A stretch of DNA of 64,000 bases. It comes from Allokutzneria sp. A3M-2-11 16 (GTDB lineage: Bacteria > Actinomycetota > Actinomycetes > Mycobacteriales > Pseudonocardiaceae). A program made the translations under genes and the position numbers. Numbering within the stretch: position 1 is the stretch's first letter; every line of letters begins with the position of its first letter. Under the pieces are notes generated by a model that saw only the letters and a list, made by a program, of their open reading frames with translations, had not been told where the DNA came from and did not search any database. Shown piece by piece: positions 21,201 through 31,600 of the stretch. The stretch lies in contig NZ_JANAVO010000006.1 of NCBI RefSeq assembly GCF_024213555.1, positions 186,001-250,000 of the forward strand. The letters are read 5' to 3'.

Positions 21201-22445
21201 CACGTCGGCAAACTCGTGCTCACCGTGCCCGCACCGCTGGACCCCGAAGGAACGGTCGTGGTGACGGGCGGCACCGGCGCGCTCGGGTTGCTCGCCGCCC
21301 GCCACCTCGCGCGGGAGCACGGGGTGCGGAACCTGTTGCTGCTCAGCCGCACCGGCGGAGCCGTCCCGGACGCCGAGGTCGTCGCCTGCGACGTCGCCGA
21401 CCGCGACGCCCTCGCCGCTGTCCTCAGTGGACGGAAGGTCACCGCGGTGGTCCACGCGGCAGGGGTGGTCGACGACGGACTGGTCGAGGACATGACGCCG
21501 GAGCGGCTGGACGCGGTGTGGCGGCCGAAGGTGCAGGCAGCGGTGAACCTGCACGAGCTCGTCGGTGACGTGAGCGCCTTCGTGCTGTTCTCGTCGGCTT
21601 CCGGCATCCTCGGCGGTCCCGGCCAGTCGAACTACGCGGCGGCGAACGCGGCACTCGACGAACTGGCCCGGCTGCGCAGAGCGGAGGGCCTCGCCGCCAC
21701 GTCGATGGCGTGGGGTCCCTGGTCGGTGGGCATGGCGGCCGGACTCGCCGACGCCGACCGCGAGCGGATGCGCGGGCTGGGCATGCTCCCGTTCGAGCCT
21801 TCGGACATCGCTCTGCTCGACGCCGCGTTCACCACCGCCGAGCCGGTCCTGCTCCCGATCCGCCTCGACCGGACCCGCATCGGCACCTCGGCTCCGCCGC
21901 TGCTGCGCGGCCTGACCAGGGCTCCGCGCCGCCGCGCCGCCACGACCGCGGTCCCACTGCGCCAACGGATCGCGGACCTCCCCGGCGCTGAGCGGGACGC
22001 GGCACTGCTCGACTTCGTCCGCACCGAGGTCGCCGCTGTGCTCGGCCTGGCCGCACCGGAGGAGATCGGTGCTCGCCGGGCGTTCTCCGACCTCGGCTTC
22101 GATTCGCTGACCGCCGTGGAACTGCGCAACCGCGTCAACGCCGCCACCGGTCTGCGGATGCCCGCGACCCTGGTCTACGACCATCCCACCGCTGAGGCAC
22201 TGGTCCGCCACCTCCGCGCCGAACTGGTCGGCCACGACGGCCCCGACGTCCTGTCCGCACTGGACGCCTTGGCCGCGCGCCTGGCCGCCGAGGACGCGGA
22301 CGGCGTGACGCACGCGCAGGTCGCGATGCGGCTCCAGTCGATCCTGTCGAAGTGGAACTCGCGCAGCGCGGACACCGGTGACCTGGCGGGTGCGAGCGAC
22401 GACGAGCTATTCGACCTGATCCACCAGGAGATGGGCCGGCGGTAG
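12252..22445 (+). CDS. Modular type I PKS, modules 4 and 5
   Basis: A 3397-aa protein starting at ATG 12252. It opens with a class 1b docking peptide ([18 protein letters not shown]...). Module 4 (KS-AT-KR-ACP) covers about 32-1440 and module 5 (KS-AT-DH-ER-KR-ACP) about 1461-3320. The C-terminal docking region (about 3325-3397) ends [16 protein letters not shown]. Module 4 uses methylmalonyl-CoA and leaves an A-type hydroxyl; module 5 is a full reducing loop on a malonyl unit. The gene is 22 bp after its upstream neighbour and coupled to it. It is followed by the only long gap inside the PKS run, with a strong hairpin, so it probably ends the first transcription unit. The AT of module 4 shares a near-identical DNA patch with that of module 7. 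Confidence 0.97.
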   Translation: MANDDKLLDHLKWMTAELRRTKNRLQEVESAPIAIVATACRYPGGVFSPEQLWRLVADEVDAISPTPPGRGWDLAALHDPDPDRPGGCTTREAGFLTAPGDFDAEFFGISPREATAMDPQQRLLLEISWEAFERAGLDPTALGGRAIGVFTGTNGQDYSPRAERAPKELEGHLLTGTAASVASGRVAYTFGLEGPAITVDTACSSSLVALHLAAQSIRRGECELALAGGATVLAGPGPFVEFSRQRGLAPDGRCKSFSATADGTAWGEGAGVVLLARLADARRLGLPVLAVLRGSAVNSDGASNGLTAPNGPAQERVIRAALADAGLTPSDVDVVEAHGTGTALGDPIEAHALLATYGKDRASPLWLGSVKSNIGHTAAAAGVAGVIKMVEAMRHGVLPRTLHVDSPTPHVDWSAGEVRLLTESVPWTGETRRAGVSAFGMSGTNAHVIIEEASPVEEEPRTASGPYVPWVLSARSETALRAQAESLLGIAENSADVGYSLTLKANLPHRAVIVGDHHAALTALARSAPHPAVVTGSGSGRTVFVFPGQGSQWTGMAVDLLGNEVFAESMSACAKALAPHVSWDLFEELNGPLERVDVVQPVLWAVMVSLAALWRSYGVEPAAVVGHSQGEIAAACVAGALSLEDAAKVVALRSRELLALSGLGGMVSVATGDVSDLLTEGIGVAAVNGPGSVVISGDADALDTLVATCEARGIRARRVPVDYASHSHHVERIRGRLAEVLAGIEPRRPEIPFFSTVTGTWLDEPVDSGYWYRNLRETVLFGQATRELLRDHGVFVEVSPHPVLAVGVQESIEAAQADAATVGSLRRGAGGVEQFMASLAEAHVHGAPVDWTSFFPGARRVDLPTYPFQRQRYWLEAEQATGSDPTEAWFWAAVDRSDAAELAATIKADPAAVEELLPSLADWRRRGKQHSTVDSWRYRISWRRVPEPVGVLGGTWRVVGDDGLVAALERAGARITDDADNLLVVAPSDVADTVSLLREQGGARLWLVTRGAVAVGAADPPGDPEQAAVWGLGRVAGLESPQSWGGLVDLPRDADERVLDRLCAVLAAPGDEDQIAVRGDGVFVRRLVPAPAGGGGTWRPRGTVLITGGTGALATHVARWVAANGADHIVLASRSGPSAPGARELWEELAGTRVTVAACDVTDRAALAALVAEHPPNSVFHTAGVGQLTRIGETTDAEVAAVLNAKVLGARHLDELLGELDAFVLFSSNAGVWGSGGQGVYAAANAHLDALAEQRRARGLTATSVAWGAWGGTGIAAEDAAADHLAKHGLRPMDPELAISALSRALELDETFVAVADVDWERFLPIFTSARRRPLLDELPQARKLRAAAPAGESELRERLAGLPERDQHAALVTLVREQAAAVLGHQGTEAIVADRAFRDLGFDSLTSVRLRNGLGAATGLRLPTTLVFDHPNPDALAGYLRVELLGGAEPVAADARSTVDEPIAIVAMSCRYPGGAESPEQLWRLLADGVDTVGPAPADRGWNIEDVFHPDPDHPGTTYVREGAFVEDIGRFDAALFGIAPREAIAMDPQQRLLLEASWEVFERAGIDPTGLRGAQAGVFVGAMAQGYGAGTRQAAEGAEGYFLTGGATSVISGRVAYTFGLEGPAVTVDTACSSSLVALHLACQALRQGECTVALAGGVTVVVTPTAFVEFSRQRGLAPDGRCKPFAAAADGTAWGEGVGVLLLERLSDAERNGHPVLAVVRGSAVNSDGASNGLSAPNGLSQQRVIRAALANAGLGPSDVDVVEAHGTGTALGDPIEAQAVIATYGQDRERPLWLGSVKSNIGHTAAASGVAGVIKMVESMRTGVLPKTLHVDEPTPHVDWSAGDVALLTENVEWSGDRRRAGVSSFGVSGTNAHVILEQPPTRPSMPVRPDNDSTAWVLSAEGDLGAQALKLHEFASRRADLRALDIGYSLAVSRAYLRKRAVVLGNRDDLLTGLQALAEGRAASNVIEAETAEGKLAFLFSGQGSQRAGMGRSLYEAYPVFADAFDAVCAEFDLPVRQAVFDGDGLDQTQFTQTGLFALEVALFWLLHSWGLRPDHLLGHSVGELAAAHVSGVLSLSDACRLVEARGRLMQALPTGGAMVSVEASVDEVREHLGGASIAAVNGPLSTVISGDADEVLEIAKRWKHKRLRTSHAFHSAHMDGMLDDFRAVAQDCTFNAPRIPIVQNTLGDITTAEYWVRHVRDAVLFHDGMTRLYDNGVRACVEIGPDGVLSALGQTCVEDMVFIPVLRKDRDEAESLTRAVAHTHALGFDVDLAPLFPGAHRVDLPTYAFQRRHYWLESESRTQGLLGAALPLAEQDALVFSTTLSLGTHPWLGDHVVLGEVLVPGTAFVEFALRAGDEVGCGLVDELVLNAPLALPPRGEVGVQVSVGALDESGSRSFSVHSRVGEGEWTRHASGVLREGAPSGTELRPWPPVDASSVDVSRLYDQLAGQGYGYGPVFQGLTAAWRRGDEVFAEVALPEGADASGFALHPALLDSALHVLGFSALAEDQRTRLPFSWRGIALFAEGASALRVRVAVVGPDEVSVTVADTTGAPVAVIESLVLRAVSQVATRLPEELLTVDLVPLPEGDQSTVDFEVVECDDPASALAAIRSWDADKLLVLATSGSGLPAAGVRGLVASAQSEQPDRFVLLEGPGSAAAAAVASGEPHVVVRDGSLFAPRLTRPDAGLTVPGPEWRLAVAEPGTVDGLALVTAPREPLGDGQVRIGVRAAGVNFRDVLITLGMYPGDGVLGSEVAGVVLEAAQGTGFAPGDRVFGLVPAGIGPVAVADARMIATIPEDWSFARAASVPVVFLTAYHALVGLGGLKRGQSVLVHSAAGGVGMAAVQIARHIGAEVFGTASPAKWDATGLDADHVASSRALGFATRFPQVDVVLNALTGEFTDASLGLLKPGGRFVEMGKADVREGTLAFDLVDLDPTRIGEMLAEILALFASGALTPLPTRAWDVRQAKDAFRFLSQAKHVGKLVLTVPAPLDPEGTVVVTGGTGALGLLAARHLAREHGVRNLLLLSRTGGAVPDAEVVACDVADRDALAAVLSGRKVTAVVHAAGVVDDGLVEDMTPERLDAVWRPKVQAAVNLHELVGDVSAFVLFSSASGILGGPGQSNYAAANAALDELARLRRAEGLAATSMAWGPWSVGMAAGLADADRERMRGLGMLPFEPSDIALLDAAFTTAEPVLLPIRLDRTRIGTSAPPLLRGLTRAPRRRAATTAVPLRQRIADLPGAERDAALLDFVRTEVAAVLGLAAPEEIGARRAFSDLGFDSLTAVELRNRVNAATGLRMPATLVYDHPTAEALVRHLRAELVGHDGPDVLSALDALAARLAAEDADGVTHAQVAMRLQSILSKWNSRSADTGDLAGASDDELFDLIHQEMGRR
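12345..16590 (+). other. PKS module 4: KS-AT(methylmalonyl)-KR(A)-ACP
   Basis: KS Cys203. AT has GHSQG (Ser628) and YASH (723-726), methylmalonyl. KR (1103-1290) has TGGTGALA, no LDD, Trp1233 and Tyr1241 in [14 protein letters not shown], with Gln rather than His at position 146: A1-type. ACP Ser1405. Predicted unit is a hydroxyl with an alpha-methyl branch. Confidence 0.92.
16632..22220 (+). other. PKS module 5: KS-AT(malonyl)-DH-ER-KR-ACP
   Basis: KS Cys1634. AT has GHSVG (Ser2066) and HAFH (2157-2160), malonyl. DH has His2341 in [10 protein letters not shown] and Asp2500 in [12 protein letters not shown] (about 2699-2995) has the nucleotide motif [17 protein letters not shown] (about 3001-3180) has VDD in place of LDD, still B-type, with PGQSNY and Tyr3128. 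ACP Ser3285. A complete reducing loop: methylene. Confidence 0.92.
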
Positions 22446-22461
22446 CCGATCGTGGCTCTCG

Positions 22462-22478
22462 GAATGGAAATTCCATTC
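22462..22478. promoter_or_regulatory. Operator-like palindrome GAATGGAA-A-TTCCATTC
   Basis: Two perfect 8-bp arms flank a single central A, 17 bp downstream of the previous stop codon. With a one-base centre it cannot form a stable hairpin, so a dimeric DNA-binding protein is the likelier reader. It is conspicuously A/T-rich for this DNA. Confidence 0.4.
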
Positions 22479-22503
22479 AGGGAAAAAAGCATCGGGAAAG
22501 CGG

Positions 22504-22545
22504 AGGCTTTACCTGGGGGGTGCGTGAGACCCCCAGGTAAAGCCT
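22504..22545 (+). terminator. Hairpin, 16-bp perfect stem, 10-nt loop
   Basis: Arm AGGCTTTACCTGGGGG (22504-22519) pairs perfectly with CCCCCAGGTAAAGCCT (22530-22545) around GTGCGTGAGA. There is no U-run after it, as is common for actinomycete terminators. It sits about 60 bp after the module 4-5 gene and would stop or attenuate read-through into the module 6-9 gene. Confidence 0.7.
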
Positions 22546-22590
22546 GCTCAGTGCTGATGTGGGCAATCCGAGGGTGCGCGAATAGCGGGC

Positions 22591-22609
22591 GCTAGGGGAC
22601 GGCTAGGGG
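22591..22609 (+). repeat. Direct repeat GCTAGGGG, 11-bp period
   Basis: GCTAGGGG occurs at 22591-22598 and again at 22602-22609, one helical turn apart, immediately upstream of the candidate promoter. SARP-family activators read short direct repeats at 11-bp spacing, but their sites normally lie closer to the -10 than this. Binding is inference only. Confidence 0.35.
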
Positions 22610-22639
22610 TTGTCCGTCGGCGTGCCGCGCCAATAATTT
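22610..22639 (+). promoter_or_regulatory. Candidate sigma70-type promoter for the module 6-9 gene
   Basis: TTGTCC (22610-22615) and TAATTT (22634-22639) are separated by 18 bp in one of the few A/T-rich patches of the window. Transcription would start near 22646, leaving a leader of about 33 nt before ATG 22679. Alternative -10 readings (AATAAT) are possible. Confidence 0.35.
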
Positions 22640-22647
22640 TCCACAGA

Positions 22648-22657
22648 CACAATTGTG
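22648..22657. promoter_or_regulatory. Palindrome CACAATTGTG at predicted transcription start
   Basis: A perfect 10-bp palindrome lying on the predicted start site and 21 bp before the ATG. The position suits a repressor operator. Without a binding partner in view this remains a guess. Confidence 0.3.
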
Positions 22658-22678
22658 CCGGAAATGGGTGGCGTTCGC

Positions 22679-25600
22679 ATGGCCAACGAAGAGACGCTTC
22701 GCGACTACCTCAAGTGGGTGACGACCGACCTGCGTCAAGCCCGTCAACGCCTGCGGGAGCTGGAAGAGGAGCCGATCGCGGTCGTCGCGATGAGCTGCCG
22801 CCTGCCGGGTGGGGTCGTTTCCCCGGAGGACCTGTGGCGGCTCGTCGCGGAGGGCCGGGACGGTATCGGGCCGTTCCCGGTCGACCGCGGGTGGAACCTG
22901 GACGAGCTCTACCACCCCGATCCCGCGCATTCCGGGACCTGCTACACGCGCGATGGCGGGTTCCTCGACGACATCGCCGGGTTCGACCCCGGGTTCTTCG
23001 GGATCTCGCCCCGCGAGGCGCTGGCGATGGACCCGCAGCAGCGGCTCGTCCTCGAACTGGCGTGGGAGGCCGTCGAACGCGGCGGGATCGACCCGGAGTC
23101 GTTGCGCGGCAGCCGGACCGGTGTTTTCGTCGGTATGACCGGTCAGGACTACGGGCCTTCACCGGAGGACGCCTCGCCCGGCCTCGAGGGCTACCTGATG
23201 ACCGGCACCACCGCGAGCGTCGCCTCGGGGCGGGTGGCGTACGCGCTCGGTCTGGAGGGGCCCGCGGTCACCGTTGACACCGCGTGTTCCTCGTCCATGG
23301 TCGCGTTGCACCTCGCCGCCCGCGCGCTCCGCCAGGGCGAGTGCACGATGGCGCTCGCCGGTGGTGTCACCGTGATGTGCACGCCGGGCGCGTTCATCGA
23401 GTTCAGCCGGCAGCGCGGCCTGTCGCCGGACGGCCGGTGCAAGTCGTTCTCCGTGGACGCGGACGGGACCGGCTGGGCGGAGGGCGCCGGGCTGCTGCTG
23501 CTGGAACGGCTCTCCGACGCGCAGCGGCACGGTCACCGGGTGCTCGGCGTCATTCGCGGCAGCGCGGTCAACTCCGACGGCGCCTCCAACGGGCTGACCG
23601 CCCCGAACGGCCCGTCCCAGCAGCGCGTCATCCTGCAGGCGCTCGCCGACGCGCGCCTCGAACCGTCCGATGTGGACGCGGTGGAGGCGCACGGCACCGG
23701 GACCGTGCTCGGCGACCCGATCGAAGCGCAGGCGCTGGTCGCCACCTACGGCAAGGACCGGGCGCGGCCGCTGTGGCTGGGCTCCCTGAAGTCCAACCTC
23801 GGGCACACGCAGGGCGCTGCCGGGGTCGCGGGCGTGATCAAGATGATCATGGCGATGCGGCACGGGGTGCTGCCGAAGACGCTGCACGTCGCCGAGCCCA
23901 CGCCGCGGGTCGACTGGTCGGCGGGCACGGTCTCGGTGCTCACCGAGGCCCGGCCGTGGGAGGCCGAGGGGCCGCGCCGCGCCGCTGTCTCCTCCTTCGG
24001 TATCAGCGGCACCAATGCCCACGTGATCCTGGAGGAGGCCCCGGGGGGCGAGCCGGTGGAGCGGGGTGAGCTGAAATTTCCGGCGCCGTGGTTGTTCTCC
24101 GCCCGTACCCCCGAAGCCCTCGACGCGAGCATCGCCCAGCTTGAGTCCTTTGTGGACGACCATGAGTCCGCGGACGTCGGGTTGTCCCTCGCGACCGGCC
24201 GAGCGGCGATGGAACACCGCGCCGCCAGGGTCGACGGTGACCTCATCCGTGGCATGGCGGTCGAGGGCAAGCTGGCGTTCCTGTTCTCCGGCCAGGGATC
24301 ACAGCGCGTCGGCATGGGACGCGAGCTCTACGAGGCGTCGCCGGTGTTCGCCGCCGCGTTCGACGAGGTGTGCGCCGAGTTCGGACTGCCAGTGCGCGAG
24401 GCGATCCAGGACGAGGATCGCCTGCACCAGACGGAGTTCACCCAGCCCGCACTCTTCGCGGTCGAGGTGGCGCTGTTCCGGCTGCTCGAACACTGGGGGC
24501 TGCGGCCGGACTACCTGCTCGGCCACTCGGTCGGCGAGCTGGCAGCTGCGCACGTGTCCGGAGTGCTCTCGCTGGGCGACGCCTGCCGTCTGGTGCAAGC
24601 CCGCGCGAAGCTCATGCAGGCCATGCCGACCGGCGGCGCGATGGTCTCCGTGCGGGCCGACGAGGCCGAGGTCCGGGAGCACCTGGGCAACGCCAGCATC
24701 GCGGCGGTGAACGGTCCACAGTCGACGGTGATCTCCGGTGATGAGGACGAGGTCCTGGAGATCGCGAAGCGCTGGAAGCACAAGCGCCTGCGGACCAGCC
24801 ACGCGTTCCACTCCGCGCACATGGACGGCATGCTCGACGAGTTCCGCCGCGTCGCGGAGGGGATCAGTTTCAACCAGCCGACCATCCCGATCGCGCAGAA
24901 CACCGAAGGTGACCTCACCACCCCCGAGTACTGGGTGCGGCACGTCCGCGAGGCCGTCCGTTTCCACGACGGGATGCGTTGGCTCGCGGAGCGCGGCGTC
25001 GCCACCTATCTGGAACTCGGCCCCGGCGGTGTGCTCTGCGCGATGGGCCAGGACTGCGCGCCGGACGCGACGCTGATCCCGGCTCTGCGCAAGGACAAGG
25101 ACGAGGCGACCGCCCTCGTCACCGCGCTCTCCCACGCGTTCGTGCGCGGTGTGCGGGTCGACTGGGCGACGTTCTTCGACGGTGCTCAGCGTGTCGACCT
25201 GCCCACCTACCCGTTCCAGCGGCAGCGCCTCTGGCTCGACGCGACGCGGTCCAGGAAGGACGTCGCGGGGCTCGGGCTGCACTCGGCCGAACACCCGCTG
25301 TTCGGCGCGGCCATCGCGATCGCCGACAGCACCGGGCTGGTGTTCACCGGCAGCTTGTCCACGCACACCCACCCGTGGCTCGCGGACCACCGGGTGCTCG
25401 GCCGCGTCATCGTGCCCGGCACCGCATTCGTCGAGCTCGCGGTGCGCGCCGGCGACCACGTCGGGTGCGGCCGGATCGACGAGCTGACCCTGGAGTCGCC
25501 GCTGATCCTTACCGGTGCGGTGCGCGTCCAGGTCGTGGTGGGTGAGGAGGACGAGTCCGGCAGGCGATCGGTCACCGTCCACTCCGAACACGCCGAGGGC

Positions 25601-28600
25601 TGGACGCGTCACGCCACCGGAGTCCTGGCGCCGGGCGAAGAACGACCGGACTTCGACCTCGGCGCGTGGCCTCCCTCCGGCGCGGTTCCCGTCGACGGGA
25701 TCTACGACCGACTGGCCGAACTGGGCATCGATTACGGCGCGACGTTCCAGGGGCTGACCGCCGCGTGGCGCGACGGCACCGACATTCTGGCCGAGGTCCG
25801 TCTCCCACAGGACACGGACGTCACCGGTTTCGGCCTGCACCCCGCGCTGCTCGACGCGGCGTTGCACGCACTGGCGATCGATGACCACGACGGTGTGCGG
25901 CTTCCGTTCGCCTGGAACGACATCAGCCTCTTCGCTTCGGGCGCGACCGCGTTGCGGGTCCGACTGTCCCCGGACGGTGACTCCGTCGCGGTGCGCGTCG
26001 CGGACGAGCAGGGGCGGGCGGTGGCCTCGATCGGCTCGCTGCTGCTCCGGCCGGTCACCGCGGACCAGCTGACTCCGGACCGGCAGGACTCCTTGCACGT
26101 CGTGGAGTGGAGCGCGGTGCCGACCCCGGCCGGGGAGCACGAGGCGCCGCAGGAGGTCGTGTGGTGTTCCGGCGACGTGCACATGGCACTGGAGCGCGTC
26201 CAGCACTCCGAACGCGTCGTTTTCGCCTCGTACGAGGATGATCTCGCCGCTTCCGTGGTGACCGGGCTCGTGCGCTCGGCGCAGTCCGAGCAGCCCGATC
26301 GGTTCGTCCTGGTCACGGTGGACCGCCGCCCCGAGTCGGTGGCCGCGATCGGTGCGGCGGTCGCCTGTGGTGAGCCCGAAGTGGCGATCCGTGCGGGCGA
26401 GCTGTTCGCACCGCGGCTCGTGCGCGCCCCCGAAACGCTCGTCGCACCCGCCACGCGGGACTGGCGGCTCGACGTGACCAGCAAGGGCACCCTCGACAAC
26501 CTCGCGCTGATCCCAGGGGAGCGCCCTGACCTGCTGCCCGGCGAGGTCCGGATCGCGGTCCGCGCCGCGGGGATCAACTTCCGCGACGTCCTCAACGCGC
26601 TCGGCATGTACCCCGGCGACGTCGTGATGGGCATCGAGGGCGCCGGTGTGATCACCGAGGTCGGCCCCGACGTCACCGGACTCCAGCCGGGGGACCGCGT
26701 GTTCGGCCTGTTCACCGGGGCGTTCGGGCCTTCTGCCGTTGCTGATCACCGCATGCTGGCGCCGATCCCGGAGGGCTGGTCGTTCGCCCGGGCCGCGTCG
26801 GTGCCCGTGGTGTTCCTGACCGCCTACTACGGACTGGTCGACCTGGGCGGGCTTCAGCGGGGGCAGTCCGTGCTCGTCCACGCCGCGGCCGGTGGCGTGG
26901 GCATGGCGGCTGTGCAGATCGCCAAGCACCTGGGTGCCGAGGTCTTCGGCACCGCGAGCCCGGCGAAGTGGGACGCGACGGGGCTGGAGCAGGTGGCCAG
27001 CTCGCGTGATCTTGGCTTCGCTGAGCGGTTCCCGAAGGTCGACGTGGTGTTGAACTCCCTGGCGGGGGAGTTCGTGGACGCGTCGCTGGGGCCGCTCAAG
27101 CCGGGTGGCCGGTTCTTGGAGATGGGCAAGACCGACCTGCGTGAAGGGATTCCCGGCTACCAGGCGTTCGACCTCATCGAGGCCGGGCCGGAGCGCATCG
27201 GCCAGATGCTGCGCGACCTCGTCGGCCTCTTCGCCGAAGGGGCGCTGGCGCCCCTGCCGCGCACGGCCTTCGACGTCCGGCAGGCCAAGGACGCGTTCCG
27301 CTTCCTGAGCCAGGCCAAGCACATCGGCAAGGTCGTCCTCACCGTGCCCGCGCCGCTCGACCCCGAGGGCACCGTGGTCATCACGGGCGGTACCGGGCAG
27401 CTGGGGCGGCTCATCGCCGAGCACCTGGCCAACGAGCACGGGATGCGCAACCTGCTGTTGCTCAGCCGCAGCGGCGGCGAAGTGCCTGGCGCCGAGGTCG
27501 TCGCGTGCGACGCGGCCGACCGCGGAGCGCTTGAGACCGTCCTGAGTGGACGGAACATCACGGCGGTGATCCACGCGGCCGGAGTGCTCGACGACGGGCT
27601 CGTCGCCGACATGACTCCCGAGCGACTGGACGCCGTGCTGCGGGCGAAGCGCGACGCGGCGGTCAACCTCCACGAGCTCGTCGGCGAGGTCAGCGCTTTC
27701 GTGCTGTTCTCCTCCGCCGCCGCGACCCTCGGCAGCCCCGGGCAGTCGGCCTATGCGGCCGGGAACGCGTTCCTCGACGCCCTCGCACGGCACCGGAGGG
27801 AACGGGGCCTTCCCGCGCAGTCGCTGGCATGGGGCCCGTGGTCGATCGGCATGGCCGGTGACCTCGGTGAGCCGGAGCGGGCGAGGATGCGTGCCGCCGG
27901 GGTCACCCCACTGTCCATTGAGGACGGTCTAGCGCTGTTCGACGCGGCGTTGGCCCGGCCGGACGCGGTGCTGTTGCCGATGCGGCTGGCGTCCACGGCA
28001 CGCGTGCGGCGGCGGACGGTGGAGCGGGCGACCGCGTTGTCCGCGGTGTCCACCGCCGTCTCCCGGGTCGCCGGGCTCCCGGAGGACGAGCGGCTCCGGC
28101 TGATGGTGGACCTCGTCACGGCCAACGTTGCTGCCGTGCTCGGCCACGGCTCCGCCGGGTCGATCGAGGCGGACCGCGCGTTCAAGGAACTGGGCTTCGA
28201 CTCGCTGACGTCGGTGGAGCTGCGCAACCGGCTGGCCGCCGCCACCGAGTTGCGGCTGCCGACCACGGTGATCTTCGACCACCCGACCCCGGCGGCGCTC
28301 GCCCGGCACCTGCTGGCCGAGCTGCTGGGCTCCACGAGCACCGCCGTCGCCCACGCCGCGACGGTAATCGCCGACGAGCCGATCGCGATCGTCGGGATCG
28401 GATGCCGTTTCCCGGGTGGAGTGCGTTCGCCCGAGCAGCTGTGGCGGCTGGTCGTCGAGGGGCGCGACGCGATCACCGGGTTCCCCGCCGACCGGGGCTG
28501 GGACCTCGACCGGCTCTTCGACGACGACCCCGAGCGCCCGGGAACCTCCTACGTGCGCGCGGGCGGATTCCTCGAAGGCGCGGGAGAGTTCGACGCGGAG

Positions 28601-31600
28601 TTCTTCGGGATCTCCCCGCGCGAGGCCACCGCGATGGACCCGCAGCAGCGGCTGTTGCTGGAGACCACGTGGGAGGCACTGGAACGCGCGGGGATCAAGC
28701 CGGAGTCGTTGCGCGGCAGCCGCACGGGCGTGTTCACCGGCACGGACAGCAACGACTACTCGATCCTGGTCCACCAGGCCGCCGACAGTGCCGAGGGCTA
28801 TCTGGTCACCGCGACGGCGGGCAGTGTCCTATCAGGACGCGTCGCCTACACGTTCGGCCTCGAAGGCCCGGCGATGACCGTCGACACCGCCTGTTCGTCG
28901 TCCCTGGTGGCCCTGCACCTCGCCGCACAGGCTCTGCGCAACGGGGAGTGCGAGCTGGCCCTGGCGGGTGGTGTCGCGGTGATGGCGACGCCCTCCGGTT
29001 TCGTCGAGTTCAGCCGTCAGCGCGGTCTTGCCCCGGACGGCCGGTGCAAGCCCTTCGCCGCCGCGGCTGACGGCACGGCGTGGGGCGAGGGCGTCGGAGT
29101 CCTTGTGGTGGAACGGCTTTCCGATGCCCAGCGCAACGGGCACCAGGTGCTGGCCGTGCTCAGGGGAAGCGCGGTGAACTCCGACGGCGCTTCGAACGGG
29201 TTGACCGCGCCCAATGGTCCTTCGCAGCAGCGGGTCATTCGCGCGGCACTGGAGAACGCCGGTCTTCGACCGTCCGAAGTGGACGTCGTCGAAGCGCATG
29301 GCACGGGCACGACCCTCGGGGACCCGATCGAGGCTCAGGCGGTGATCGCCGCCTACGGGCAGGAGCGCGAACGCCCGTTGTGGCTCGGCTCCGTCAAGTC
29401 CAACATCGGCCACACCACCGGCGCCGCGGGCATGGCCGGTGTGATCAAGATGGTCGAGGCCATGCGGCACGGCGTGCTGCCGCGCACGCTGAACCTCGAC
29501 GCCCCGACCCCGCACGTGGACTGGTCGGGCGGCTCGGTCGCACTGCTGTCGGAGAACGTGGACTGGCCGGGGGACCGGGTTCGTCGCGCGGGCGTTTCCG
29601 CCTTCGGGGTTTCCGGTACCAACGCGCACGTCGTCCTTGAGGAGGCTCCTGAGGTCCCGCAGACCGCGGTGCCCACTGAGGAGAGGATCGTGCCGTGGCT
29701 GCTCAGCGCGAAGTCCGACGCGGCGCTGCGCGAACTCGCGGGCAGTCTCGCCGAGGTCGAGGCTGAGCCCGTCGACGTCGGCTATTCGCTGACGCTGAAG
29801 GCTGATCTGCCGCACCGTGCCGTGGTGGTCGGTGACTACCGGGCCGCTCTGACCGCATTGGCGGCCGGTGAGCCCGCGCCCACCGCCGTGGAGGGCGTCG
29901 CCAACGGCGGCAAGGTCGTCTTCGTCTTCCCGGGCCAGGGCTCCCAGTGGACTGGCATGGCCGTGGATCTCCTGGAGAACGAGGTCTTCGCGGAGTCGAT
30001 GTCCGCCTGTGCCAAGGCTTTGGCGCCGCACGTCTCCTGGGGTCTGTTCGAGGAGTTGAACGGCCCGCTTGAGCGCGTCGACATCGTTCAACCGGTGTTG
30101 TGGGCGGTCATGGTCTCGCTCGCGGCGTTGTGGCGGTCCTACGGGGTTGAGCCCGCTGCGGTGATCGGTCATTCGCAGGGGGAGATCGCCGCGGCTGCGG
30201 TGTCAGGTGCGTTGTCGTTGGCGGACGCGGCGAAGGTCGTTGCGTTGCGGAGCCGTGAGTTGCTGGCGTTGTCGGGCCTTGGTGGCATGGTGTCGGTGGC
30301 GGCTGGCGATGTCAGCGACTTGCTGACTGAGGGCATTGGTGTCGCCGCGGTCAACGGTCCGAATTCCGTGGTGGTCTCCGGGGACGCGGCTGCTCTGGAC
30401 GTGTTGATGGCGACCTGTGAGGAACAGGGAGTGCGGGCGCGTCGCATTCCTGTGGACTACGCCTCGCATTCGCACCACGTTGAGCGGATTCAGGATCGGC
30501 TGGCGGAGGTGTTGGCGGGGATCGAGCCGAGGCAGCCGGAGATCCCGTTCTTCTCGACGGTGACGGGCACGTGGCTTGATGAGCCTGTTGATTCCGGTTA
30601 CTGGTACCGCAATCTGCGCGAGACGGTCCTTTTTGGACAGTCGACGCGGGAGCTTCTTCGGGATCATGGGGTTTTCGTCGAGGTGAGTCCGCATCCGGTG
30701 CTCGCGGTCGGGGTGCAGGAGAGCATCGACGCCGCGCAGAACGACGCCGTCAGCATCGGGACCCTCCGCCGCGGCGAGGACGGGACCGCGCGATTCCTGC
30801 TGTCCCTGGGCGAGGCGTACACGCGCGGGGTTCGCGTCGACTGGACACCGCTGTTCGCGGGGGCGCGACGCGTCGACCTGCCGACCTACCCGTTCCAGCA
30901 CCGGCGCTACTGGATCGACCAGGCGTCCGGGCACCCGCTGCTGACGTCGTCGGTCTCTCTCGCGGAGGCCGGTGAGGTGGTGTTCACCGGTCGGCTCTCC
31001 GCCCGGTCGCAGTCGTGGCTCGGTGATCACCGGGTGCGCGGTGCCGTGGTGCTGCCCGGCAGCGCGTTCGTCGAACTGGCACTCCGGGCGGGTGAGGAGG
31101 TCGGCTGCCATCGGATCGACGACCTGACCCTCGAAGCCCCGTTGGTGCTGCCAGAAGACGGCGCGACGGAGATCCAGCTCCGAGTGGACGCGGACCACAC
31201 CTTCACCGTGCACGCACGCCAGGGCGGCGGACCGTGGACGGTGCACGCCACCGGCCACCTCGGCGAGACCGCGACCGAGGCTGAATCGCTCGTGGAGTGG
31301 CCGCCTGCCGGTGCGACCGCCGTCGACCTCGCCGGGTGGTACGACGGGCTTGCCGACGCGGGACTGGAGTACGGGCCGATCTTCCGCGGCATGACCGCCG
31401 CGTGGACGCTCGGCGAGGACGTCTACGCGGAGATCGCGGTCGACGAGCCCGGTGGCTTCGGGCTCCACCCGGCGTTGCTCGACGCGAGCCTGCACGCCGC
31501 TGGATTGACCCGCGACGCACGTGGGCTCCCATTCGCTTGGACGGGAATCGAACTGCATGCGGTCGGCGCGTCCGTGCTCCGCGTTCGCGTGTCACCCGCA

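Larger units (their letters stand above)
22446..22678. promoter_or_regulatory. 233-bp regulatory gap between PKS genes
   Basis: All other PKS junctions in the window are -1 to 22 bp, so this gap stands out. It contains, in order, an odd palindrome (22462-22478), a purine-rich A6 run, a 16-bp perfect hairpin (22504-22545), an 11-bp-period direct repeat (22591-22609), a candidate -35/-10 pair (22610-22639) and a second palindrome (22648-22657) just before the gene. No ORF in it looks coding. It probably ends one transcript and starts another. Confidence 0.6.

Noticed and set aside
22655-22678. GTG 22655 or ATG 22664 as start of the module 6-9 gene
   Set aside because: The conserved docking peptide starts at ATG 22679, as in the sister genes; GTG 22655 lies inside the CACAATTGTG palindrome.
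26460-27345. Standalone quinone oxidoreductase gene
   Set aside because: The GGVGMAAVQ domain is in frame within the module 6 PKS and is its ER domain; likewise in modules 5, 10 and 11.
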